Both the position numbers and the translations under genes were made by a program. A DNA stretch of 64,000 nt from Leptospira sp. WS60.C2 (GTDB lineage: Bacteria > Spirochaetota > Leptospiria > Leptospirales > Leptospiraceae): NCBI RefSeq assembly GCF_040833955.1, contig NZ_CP162133.1, positions 2,378,001 to 2,442,000 of the forward strand, read 5' to 3'. The notes below the pieces were generated by a model that did no database searches, was not told the origin of the DNA, and was given only the letters and a program-made list of their open reading frames with translations. Each line of letters opens with the position of its first letter. Position 1 is the stretch's first letter. Positions 25,930-33,705 of the stretch are shown here, piece after piece.

Positions 25930-26751
25930 TTATGTTTCACTCTCTAAAAATTTCTGAAGTGCCTCTTGGAATTGGAAGGAAAATCTGCCTAAAAGCAAAC
26001 GGAAAGCTTGTAAAATTACATCTGGTCTAGGGGGATCTCCTGAAATAAAGAGGTCTGGTTCCTTTGGTCTTTTGCCTAATGGGAAAAGTCCACCACTCAC
26101 TGCCTCCGTTCCGCAGGCAATCAGAGCTTTGGGTTCGCTCATCACATCCCAAGTGGTTTGCAAAGGTGCCTCCATATTGGCACTGATGGGGCCAGAATAG
26201 ACAATAGCATCCGCGTGTTTCGGACTTGCAACACAACGAATTCCCTCACTTTCGGAATCAAACACAGAATTGAAGGATGCATTGAGTTCCGATTCCACTG
26301 TATTGTTTCCGCCTGCAGCTACTTCCCGATACAAAAACCCACGTTTTTTGGATAATGTTCGAAACCTAATTTGATTCTCCGTAAGCGAGCGATTTTGCCT
26401 CGGGATTGGGAGCAATTTTCCATTTTGATAGGAAATGTAAAAATCCTCGCGGTGTAATGTGAATGTGTATAGAAATCCTGAATTCCGAAGTTTACCGTCA
26501 GGGCAAATATTCACGCAAATCCCACATTGTAAACATTTGCCATAATCAAAATCCAAAAGGTCATTCCCTTTCTTTTGAATGGTTTGCGTGGGACAATTGG
26601 TCTCACAGATGTTACAAGCTCCACACTCCTTTTCCCAATTTTTTGTTGGAACTGGTATACCACGATTTGTGGGATGGACATTGGACACTTTGTCAAAGTT
26701 GAGTGTGTTTTTTTTCGAGAAAAATTTTCTAAATTCAAAAAGAAAACTCAT
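25930..26751 (-). CDS. 2[4Fe-4S] ferredoxin-HyfI/NuoB-like fusion subunit without N2 ligands
   Basis: 273 residues joining two subunits that are separate in hydrogenase-4. Residues 40-90 hold two intact [4Fe-4S] motifs (C43, C46, C49, C53 and C73, C76, C79, C83), as in HyfH/HycF. Residues 135-260 resemble HyfI/HycG/NuoB (SPKHADAIVYSGPIS, DPPRPDVILQAFRLLLG). The four cysteines that should hold the proximal cluster are absent: the GSCNGC position reads AGGNNT, the GxC position reads ACGTEA, and the PGCPPRP position reads SGDPPRP with Asp239. It overlaps the large-subunit gene by 4 bases. It would be the peripheral electron module of the complex. Confidence 0.85.
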   Translation of the reverse strand: MSFLFEFRKFFSKKNTLNFDKVSNVHPTNRGIPVPTKNWEKECGACNICETNCPTQTIQKKGNDLLDFDYGKCLQCGICVNICPDGKLRNSGFLYTFTLHREDFYISYQNGKLLPIPRQNRSLTENQIRFRTLSKKRGFLYREVAAGGNNTVESELNASFNSVFDSESEGIRCVASPKHADAIVYSGPISANMEAPLQTTWDVMSEPKALIACGTEAVSGGLFPLGKRPKEPDLFISGDPPRPDVILQAFRLLLGRFSFQFQEALQKFLESET

Positions 26752-28175
26752 AAGTCAAATCCAACATAACTTAAATTAAATGATTTATTATTCAATGGGA
26801 AATCACCGACCTGTTCACCCCGAACTGCTAACTCAAGTGCATGCCAATTCAAAACCGAGGGGTCACGAATATAAGAATTGGTAACAGTCCCTTTTTCATC
26901 GAAATGAATAGCCACAAGTAATGGTCCTCTCCATGCTTCGACGGATGAGTAATACACTCCCGGTTTTATTTTGGAATTAGAAACAATTTGATGAACATTT
27001 AAACTCTCTTTTCTCCATAACTTCTCCCAATCCAAATCTTGAATGATCGTTTCGATCCAAGATAGTGATTGTTCAATTTCAGAAAAGCGAATGTACATTC
27101 TTGCCCAAACATCACCGTTAAAATGATGGTGCTCTTCGACTAAAGGAAGTGACTTCCAATTTGGATAGTCTGAATCATTTAATCGTAAATCTTCGTTTAC
27201 TCCGGCCATCCTAGCAACCATACCAACAAATCCAAATTTGTGTACATCAGACTCAGAAATGAAACCACAACCTTGCATCCTTTCTTTTAACGTTGAAATG
27301 GATAGAGCCCTTAGAATCTGAGGACGAATTCTCTTTTGGTATACGTTCTTTAATTGTTGGAAAGATTCTTTTGCTTGTTTCCAAGTGATACGTTGATTTA
27401 ACTCTAACCGTCCTGGCCGAACAACTGATTTACCAAACCGATGCCCTGTCCATGTTTCCATAAGACCAAGGGCAGCTCCCCGATCGGTCACGCAAACTCC
27501 ATACAATGGATAATAACCAATATCTTCCGAAATTCCACCCAAGTCACCGATGTGAACTGCGATTCGTTCTAATTCAACAAGAATGGAACGAAACAAACGA
27601 ATTTCTTTCGGAACTTGAAGTTCGTATAGTTCTTCGAAAACTTTGGAAAAAGCCAAACCATAACCAATGCTAGTATCACCTGAAATGACATCCGCATATG
27701 GCATCACTTGGTTTATAGACTTATCATTTATGAGTTCTTTGATACCTCTTTTTTGAAAACCCAATCGAATTGTTAAATGAGAAATGACTTCACCATCAAC
27801 AACAAAACGAAAGTGACCAGGCTCAATGATACCAGCATGGATTGGACCTACTGCATGCGAATAATGACCTTCGGAAAACGGTACTTTTAGTCCATGGTAG
27901 AATAAATCTCGAATGATACCCGTTTTCTGATGTAAGGATAAGTTTTTTCCTCTTTGGTCTGTTAAATAATCCTCTTCTTTAAATCCAGAATAATCTTCCG
28001 GACCCATATCTTGACCAAAAGAATGTCGAACCAACCAAACTGGGTATTTTGGATCTAAAAGAAAATCAATATTACTTTTTTTAGAAGTTTGTTCTTCCAT
28101 TATCATTTTTTGATTTTGTAAGAAAAAATCGTAATAAATGCCGTTAAAATTGGTAATTCCAGTGATCTTATTCAT
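26748..28175 (-). CDS. HyfG/HycE-like large subunit lacking NiFe ligands
   Basis: 475 residues related to the group 4 hydrogenase large subunit and NuoCD. The diagnostic VGPIHAGIIEPGHFRF and RLGFQKRGIKEL are present, and the N-terminal ~60 residues correspond to the NuoC-like part. Both CxxC pairs that ligate NiFe are missing: the RICGIC position reads DVISGDTS (about residues 162-169), and the C-terminus reads DFPLNNKSFNLSYVGFDL with no Cys. It therefore cannot be a hydrogenase and belongs with the hydrogenase-related (Ehr) proteins. It overlaps the neighbouring genes by 4 bases on each side. Confidence 0.88.
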   Translation of the reverse strand: MNKITGITNFNGIYYDFFLQNQKMIMEEQTSKKSNIDFLLDPKYPVWLVRHSFGQDMGPEDYSGFKEEDYLTDQRGKNLSLHQKTGIIRDLFYHGLKVPFSEGHYSHAVGPIHAGIIEPGHFRFVVDGEVISHLTIRLGFQKRGIKELINDKSINQVMPYADVISGDTSIGYGLAFSKVFEELYELQVPKEIRLFRSILVELERIAVHIGDLGGISEDIGYYPLYGVCVTDRGAALGLMETWTGHRFGKSVVRPGRLELNQRITWKQAKESFQQLKNVYQKRIRPQILRALSISTLKERMQGCGFISESDVHKFGFVGMVARMAGVNEDLRLNDSDYPNWKSLPLVEEHHHFNGDVWARMYIRFSEIEQSLSWIETIIQDLDWEKLWRKESLNVHQIVSNSKIKPGVYYSSVEAWRGPLLVAIHFDEKGTVTNSYIRDPSVLNWHALELAVRGEQVGDFPLNNKSFNLSYVGFDL

Positions 28176-29380
28176 AAATATTTTCCAAGCAAAGTAAACA
28201 TTCCAAGGAGGCCAACCACCAACGTTACAAACAAACTAAACCAAAAAATATAAAAACGTGTTTGCAGAGTTCCATACAATTCATGTTTAAAATTTCTATT
28301 TTGTAATCTGATCATGGGTAAAACTTTATTAAGCGCTACAAAGAAGAAAACAGCACCAAGGATTGGGAAAACAAAGAGATAAAACTGTTTTTCTAAGATC
28401 GCAATTTCAATAATTTTCAAATCCAAAACAAAAACGGGAGAAAGAGGGAATACAAAAGCAACTAACAACGCAAGTAGATACACGTACAAAGCTTTATGAC
28501 TTATGTTGGCACCTTCCAATATCTTGGAAATATGGCGTTTCCCTGCGTCCATTCTTAAAATTCCCATTGAAAGAAAGATGAGTAACTTCACAAGAATGGT
28601 TGTGGAAAGTAAAAAGTAAAAAATTTCGTCGGAGATATCTAACCATAAAAACAAAGTCAACATTCCCGTGTGAAACAAAGCAACCTTAGCAGAAATTCTA
28701 CGAATATCATCTCTAGAGACCAACATAAACGTTGCATATAAAATTGTTAAGATTCCAATTAACAATAAACCATTAGAGGCATTGATAAAATGTGGATTTA
28801 ATTCATTCTCTAACTTAACTAAAGGACGAATGGCAAGCACCACACTCACTGGAACAAAAGAAGCAATCAAAGAAGAGATCTGACTTGGACTTTCAGCATA
28901 TGTATCACCTACCCAAAAATGATTTGGCACCAACCCCAACTTTCCACTGTATCCATAAATTGTTAACAGAATACCTGTTTCGATAAGAAGTCCTGATTGA
29001 CCTTCCAACCCTAGTTTCAAGGAAGCAAAATCCAAATTTTGCAGAGGTGTCGAAGCAAAAAGGAGTATAACAATACCTAAAAAAGCTAAACCAAGGGAAT
29101 ACGAATTGATTAGTAAAAATTTCCATCCAACATGAAAGGATCGTTCTGTTCCACTGGACGAAATCAAAAGTGCACCAAACAAGGTAGATGCTTCAATCAA
29201 TATCCACTTTAATACAATGTTATCAGTAAACCAAGAGTAAAACAAAACTGCAAAAAAACATATCTTAAGGAGACTCCATAACCAAATTCTAGTTTGTCCT
29301 TTTGTTGGCGCAAACACGGACACAAAAAAAATCACAAAAAAGGTTATAATTCCGGAAAGATAAAATACTGTGGGCATCAT
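28172..29380 (-). CDS. HyfF-like antiporter-type membrane subunit
   Basis: 402 residues with about 11-12 hydrophobic helices and the proton-conducting membrane transporter (NuoL/M/N, Mrp) fold. The segment GYSGKLGLVPNHFWVGDTYAESPSQISSL is the usual Lys-containing helix and the loop after it, and VSRDDIRRISAKVALFHTGM contains the second conserved region. It is shorter than HyfF of E. coli (about 526). It would form one ion-translocating channel of the complex. It overlaps both neighbours by 4 bases. Confidence 0.82.
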   Translation of the reverse strand: MMPTVFYLSGIITFFVIFFVSVFAPTKGQTRIWLWSLLKICFFAVLFYSWFTDNIVLKWILIEASTLFGALLISSSGTERSFHVGWKFLLINSYSLGLAFLGIVILLFASTPLQNLDFASLKLGLEGQSGLLIETGILLTIYGYSGKLGLVPNHFWVGDTYAESPSQISSLIASFVPVSVVLAIRPLVKLENELNPHFINASNGLLLIGILTILYATFMLVSRDDIRRISAKVALFHTGMLTLFLWLDISDEIFYFLLSTTILVKLLIFLSMGILRMDAGKRHISKILEGANISHKALYVYLLALLVAFVFPLSPVFVLDLKIIEIAILEKQFYLFVFPILGAVFFFVALNKVLPMIRLQNRNFKHELYGTLQTRFYIFWFSLFVTLVVGLLGMFTLLGKYL

Positions 29381-29988
29381 AACTTTCGTTCCTTGATATG
29401 CATATGCGGAGAAAGTTGTAAAATTCCGCCAGAGACGATTACGAGAATTGCATCCAAAAATGAACCAAACTCCAAACCAAATGGTAATCCTTTATCCAAA
29501 ACCATGGTCAAAACAAAAATACCGTTTTCAAAAACGCAAAAGCCAGCAATCAATGCTAACCAATTTCGTCTAACAACAAAACACAAAATCCCAACATAAA
29601 CTAATAAAATTACATAAATCAAACCAATTTTATGAACAGGTATTGACAAAAGTGATACACCTTCCGTGATTTTCACTGCCAAAACCAAACCAAGAACCAT
29701 AAATAGTAATGTTGCCAAATAACCAAATCTAGGAGTTGTACTTTCGTTCATCTTAGATTTGTTGGCTGTCCAATTCAATATCCAAGGAGTTAATATTGCT
29801 TTAAATAGAACAACAAGAGAAATTAATGAAATCGCATGTTCCCAATCACCTTCATGGGTCTGCACGACTGGAAAAATCAATAAAAATCCTTGTAAACTCA
29901 GAAATACAATAATATGACTGAGACGATTTTCAACTAATACTACGATACCAGTTAACAACAATAATAAATAAACAAAATCATATATCAT
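29377..29988 (-). CDS. HyfE-like (NuoK-type) membrane subunit
   Basis: 203 residues with about six membrane helices. ISLVVLFKAILTPWILNW and WLALIAGFCVFENGIFVLTM match HyfE; the Lys and Glu in membrane segments are the residues that link NuoK-type subunits to the proton path. It ends near SGGILQLSPHMHI. It lies between the HyfC-like gene (9 bases) and the HyfF-like gene (4-base overlap). Confidence 0.82.
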   Translation of the reverse strand: MIYDFVYLLLLLTGIVVLVENRLSHIIVFLSLQGFLLIFPVVQTHEGDWEHAISLISLVVLFKAILTPWILNWTANKSKMNESTTPRFGYLATLLFMVLGLVLAVKITEGVSLLSIPVHKIGLIYVILLVYVGILCFVVRRNWLALIAGFCVFENGIFVLTMVLDKGLPFGLEFGSFLDAILVIVSGGILQLSPHMHIKERKL

Positions 29989-29997
29989 ATATTATTC

Positions 29998-30876
29998 CTA
30001 AGAGAGTTTCACCAATGTTCCTAAAATCAAAATCGCAATGAAGGTTAAACCCATAAATTCTGGTATCCATGTCCACTTACGGCGAACACTATTTGCTTCC
30101 CAAAAGCCAATCACAATCGCCAGAAAAATTACAGCAGGCAAAATTAAGAATTCACGATTCAAACCATCGAGAGAATTCGTTCTGAATATTTTTGAATGCT
30201 CCAAAGCAAGTTTTACTAAAAAAACCAATAAGGCAGAAAGTTTTACTGAACTTGCTAACTCGAAGAATGCCATTTGCCTTCCAGAAGCCTCTAATATCAT
30301 AGCTTCGTGAACCATCGTTAACTCTAAATGCGTTCTTGGATCGTCAAAGGGAGGCTTTGCTAACTCTGCTAATATCGCAATAAAGGAAAGAATGAGAAAT
30401 AATGATCCAATGAGGATTCCTTGCGGAGTCTCTGATATTTCAATATGTGATTGTGCAGCGAGTATCATTAAAATAAATGTTGGCTCCACCATTACAGATA
30501 ACAATATTTCTCGACCTGAAGCCATTCCACCAAACGATGTTGCACCTTCCATTGCAAATCCTATATAAGCAAACCGATAGAGTGCCAAAAAGAACGGAAT
30601 AAATATAAAAGGAGCCCATTCAAATAGAACTAGCGTCCAAATCATTAATGACGAAAACAAGGCAACTCTCGGAGCTATATGGGATAACGAAGAAACGTTA
30701 TTGTGCAGAACAGGTACTTTTAAATAGAATTTTTGAAATTCTAAAAAAAACTGAATGATTTTAGGTCCTTTCCTTCCTTGTGTAAAAGCCCTCACTTTTC
30801 GCAAAATGCCAGTTAGCAAAAAAGGCAAGACAATAAATAGAACAAACAAATAAGTTAGGTATATATAATGATCCAT
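29998..30876 (-). CDS. HyfC/NuoH-like membrane anchor subunit
   Basis: 292 residues, about eight membrane helices. It has the NuoH/HycD pattern: QGRKGPKIIQFFLEFQKFY near the N-terminus, FAMEGATSFGGMASGREILLSVMVEP in the middle, and the charged ELAKPPFDDPRTHLELTMVHEAM loop that contacts the peripheral arm. It couples electron transfer in the peripheral arm to ion pumping. It is 4 bases from the HyfB-like gene and 9 from the HyfE-like gene. Confidence 0.88.
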   Translation of the reverse strand: MDHYIYLTYLFVLFIVLPFLLTGILRKVRAFTQGRKGPKIIQFFLEFQKFYLKVPVLHNNVSSLSHIAPRVALFSSLMIWTLVLFEWAPFIFIPFFLALYRFAYIGFAMEGATSFGGMASGREILLSVMVEPTFILMILAAQSHIEISETPQGILIGSLFLILSFIAILAELAKPPFDDPRTHLELTMVHEAMILEASGRQMAFFELASSVKLSALLVFLVKLALEHSKIFRTNSLDGLNREFLILPAVIFLAIVIGFWEANSVRRKWTWIPEFMGLTFIAILILGTLVKLS

Positions 30877-30880
30877 TTTT

Positions 30881-32623
30881 TTATCCTTTAAAATTTCCTA
30901 GGATCAATAAAGAAAAGATGAAAATTAAAAACATAGAGGAGATTGCAAGATATTTACTTATATCCTCTTCCTTTGCCTGATTTGTAGATGAAACAAACCT
31001 AGTTCCAACACTAAAGATAGAAACAAGAAATGAAATTAAAATCTGATCAACTTTTGAATCACCATCTTTATTGATAAAATATCTACCAAGAGAATTATGC
31101 AGTGGTTTTGAATACACCGATGGTGGCACAGAAAGTTCATGACCACTATATCCTCCACCACAATCCCAACTTTTCTTTTTTAATGAATTTAACCTCTTCT
31201 GATTCCACTTATCATACAAAATAAAGGCTGATATGATTAAAATAGATATCAATGATACAATCGTCATCTGCTGAAACCATTCTATCAATAACACGTCGGC
31301 AAAAGGACTGAGCATTGGCAATTGTATGAAGAAAGGTAAAAAAAGAGGAAAGCCTAAGATGACGATAGCCAAACTCGTTAAAGACACATACAGCCAACGT
31401 TTTTGATAAATTCCAAATGGAATCATATTCATTTTTTCATTAGGCATAGATAAAAACATATTCATATATAACTTAACATGAGTAAATCCACCTAACACAA
31501 TCCCAAAGAATATAAAGATCATCGATGGAAGTAGAAAAACAGATCTACCGATTGGTAAATCCAATATTCGGGCATTCAAATAGAAGTAAGTCGCCTCAGA
31601 AATAAAACCCAAAGTTCCAGGTAAGACTGCATAACTAAATGTCCCCGCACCCAATAATAACGGAGACAAACCTAAAAGTCGCCCAATTCCTTTTAAAGAA
31701 TCACTTGAACTCGAATTTACTAAACGAGACACCATACCGATTGAAAACAGCTGATAGGTTTTAGAAAAAGAATGATGAAATAAACTCAAAAAAAACAAGA
31801 TCCTAAAAGAATTACTCAAATTCATTAAGTCCAAATCACCAGAAAACTGGAACATACCAGTAATTATCAAACATAACCATAAAAAATTTAACGATTCTAT
31901 GGAACTATAAGCTAATGATATCTTTGGATCTTTATGAAAAAAACTCGTTATCCCTCCAAAAAATATTCCAATAGCAGCTAATGGAAATAAAACTTGATAG
32001 ATGATCGGATCCAATTGATTTGGAAGCACATATCGGTAATACAATAAGAGAGGAAAAATTTCTAAAACTCCAGCAAAAGCTCCAAGAGCGTGAGATGGGC
32101 CACCTTCATTTACTTTCGGTAACCATATATGGAAACCAGAAAAACCAGATTTGATCAATAAACCGATTAACAATAATATTACGCCTATATTATCTCCATC
32201 AGGTAACATTACCCAGGCAGATAAAAATAATGCAGAAATTCCAGAGGCTAAGAGCAAAGAACCTAAACTTTCAATTTGTTTTTTGCCATATTCTGTTCCG
32301 GAATAAATCAAAATTGTCGAGAAAGAAGTGATTTCTAATGCGATCGGTAATAACAACGATTTTCCAGAAAGATAACATAAACCCAAAGCAGACCAGAAGA
32401 TCGCATAACCTAAAGTTACTTTATTTTTTTCTTTCGGTTCATAAGACTGAACAAGCATAAAGGAAGAGAATCCAATGTATGCTTGAATCACAAGTCCAAC
32501 TAAAATCGGGAAATCAACCGACAATATATCTTGATTCGTGCTTAAAAAAATAACAAGCGGGGAAAGTGCCGCAATACCTACTAAGATCGACCGTAGAATC
32601 GACTTCTTTTTATCCTCTAACAT
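30881..32623 (-). CDS. HyfB/HycC-like antiporter-type membrane subunit
   Basis: 580 residues with about 14 membrane helices of the NuoL/M/N and Mrp family. The segment IKSGFSGFHIWLPKVNEGGPSHALGAFAGVLE contains the conserved Lys and the loop HIWLP...PSH. The C-terminus WDCGGGYSGHELSVPPSVYSKPL matches the WDCG tail of HyfB/HycC. It is the first structural gene of the hydrogenase-like operon; a small secreted-protein ORF precedes it by 35 bases. It would be the second ion-translocating subunit. Confidence 0.88.
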   Translation of the reverse strand: MLEDKKKSILRSILVGIAALSPLVIFLSTNQDILSVDFPILVGLVIQAYIGFSSFMLVQSYEPKEKNKVTLGYAIFWSALGLCYLSGKSLLLPIALEITSFSTILIYSGTEYGKKQIESLGSLLLASGISALFLSAWVMLPDGDNIGVILLLIGLLIKSGFSGFHIWLPKVNEGGPSHALGAFAGVLEIFPLLLYYRYVLPNQLDPIIYQVLFPLAAIGIFFGGITSFFHKDPKISLAYSSIESLNFLWLCLIITGMFQFSGDLDLMNLSNSFRILFFLSLFHHSFSKTYQLFSIGMVSRLVNSSSSDSLKGIGRLLGLSPLLLGAGTFSYAVLPGTLGFISEATYFYLNARILDLPIGRSVFLLPSMIFIFFGIVLGGFTHVKLYMNMFLSMPNEKMNMIPFGIYQKRWLYVSLTSLAIVILGFPLFLPFFIQLPMLSPFADVLLIEWFQQMTIVSLISILIISAFILYDKWNQKRLNSLKKKSWDCGGGYSGHELSVPPSVYSKPLHNSLGRYFINKDGDSKVDQILISFLVSIFSVGTRFVSSTNQAKEEDISKYLAISSMFLIFIFSLLILGNFKG

Positions 32624-32658
32624 AAACTACCTCAGAATTAGAATTCAAGGAAAGAAAT

Positions 32659-32943
32659 TTAAACTAACTGAGGTGGGCCTCTTAGCTTCTGTAAGACGAA
32701 AAAGCTTTGAAGTATATGATTCAATTCTTGGTCAAAGTTGAGTAAAATGAAGAAATTTTGTGGATTCTGAATTGATTCACCAAATGTAAATAAATCGTCA
32801 CACGATGGCAGGGAATCTTCTGGGATTTCCTCTAATTGTAGAAATTCACTCGTTTCGGCCGGTTCTGAAACAGAAATTTCTGGCTGAGATTTTCCCAGAA
32901 AGAAAAAACTGAAAATGAGAATAAAAACAACGCGAGTAATCAA
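32659..32943 (-). CDS. small exported protein upstream of the hydrogenase-like operon
   Basis: 94 residues from a TTG start, with AGGG 7 bases upstream. An N-terminal signal sequence (RVVFILIFSFFFLGKSQ) is followed by an acidic stretch and a hydrophobic end (FFILLNFDQELNHILQSFFVLQKL). There is no recognised family. It lies between the divergent promoter region and the hyfB-like gene on the same strand, so it may be the leader cistron of that operon. It is small and uncertain. Confidence 0.5.
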   Translation of the reverse strand: MITRVVFILIFSFFFLGKSQPEISVSEPAETSEFLQLEEIPEDSLPSCDDLFTFGESIQNPQNFFILLNFDQELNHILQSFFVLQKLRGPPQLV

Positions 32944-32978
32944 TTAGTTTCCCTACAAATGGAGCGTTATGCCTGTCC

Positions 32979-32984
32979 TATAAT
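32979..32984 (+). promoter_or_regulatory. -10 box of the ABC exporter promoter
   Basis: A perfect TATAAT lies 17 bases before the ATG at 33001, with no convincing -35. Initiation near 32991 would leave a very short leader. Confidence 0.4.
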
Positions 32985-33000
32985 AGGGAAGTGATTTTTC

Positions 33001-33705
33001 ATGGACGACAAAAAAAAAGAAACTCAGTCAAATTTTACAATCGATGTAAAAAAACTCACAAAAAGCTTTCAGCAGGGAAATTTAACAATTCCAGTCCTAC
33101 AAGACATTTCCTTCCAAGTCCCAGATCAAAAATTAGTTACCCTCATGGGTCCCTCAGGAAGTGGAAAATCAACCCTACTCAACATCCTATCTGCAATCGA
33201 AACAGCAGATTCAGGAAGTATCAAAATTAATGGAAAGGAACTTGTCGGAGCATCAGAAGAAGAATTTACGCAATATAGAAGAGATCAAATCGGCATTGTC
33301 TTTCAGTTTTTTCATTTATTTCCTTATTTATCGGCAAAAGACAATGTCGCACTTCCGCTTCTTCTTGCCGGGAAAAAGAAAAAAGATGCAGAGCAAAAAG
33401 CATTAGAAATTTTAAATTTGGTTGGCCTTAGCCATAGATCTAATTTTTCACCAAAAGAACTATCTGGAGGAGAAAAACAAAGAGTCTCGATTGCAAGAGC
33501 CATTATTCATGAGCCAAAAATTATTTTCGGTGATGAACCAACAGGAAACTTAGATTCAAAATCTTCCACGGCAATCATGGAACTATTCCAGAATTGTGTC
33601 TCGAAACTCGGTATCACCGTATTTATTGTTACCCATAATGAAGAAATTGGAAAATCCGGAGACATCAACTACCACATGCTAGATGGTAGAATTGAAATAA
33701 AATGA
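33001..33705 (+). CDS. ABC transporter ATP-binding protein (LolD/MacB type)
   Basis: 234 residues with intact motifs: Walker A GPSGSGKST, Q-loop IVFQFFHLFPYLSA, signature ELSGGEKQRVSIARA, Walker B IIFGDEPTGNLD and switch His VTHNE. The pattern is that of LolD, FtsE and MacB ATPases, which power mechanotransmission by FtsX-like permeases. It overlaps the permease gene by 4 bases. Substrate unknown; lipoproteins or an exported compound are typical. Confidence 0.93.
   Translation: MDDKKKETQSNFTIDVKKLTKSFQQGNLTIPVLQDISFQVPDQKLVTLMGPSGSGKSTLLNILSAIETADSGSIKINGKELVGASEEEFTQYRRDQIGIVFQFFHLFPYLSAKDNVALPLLLAGKKKKDAEQKALEILNLVGLSHRSNFSPKELSGGEKQRVSIARAIIHEPKIIFGDEPTGNLDSKSSTAIMELFQNCVSKLGITVFIVTHNEEIGKSGDINYHMLDGRIEIK

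Noticed and set aside
32949..32990. Inverted repeat TTCCCTA/TAGGGAA between divergent genes
   Set aside because: Each arm is simply the Shine-Dalgarno of one of the two divergent genes, so the symmetry needs no operator.
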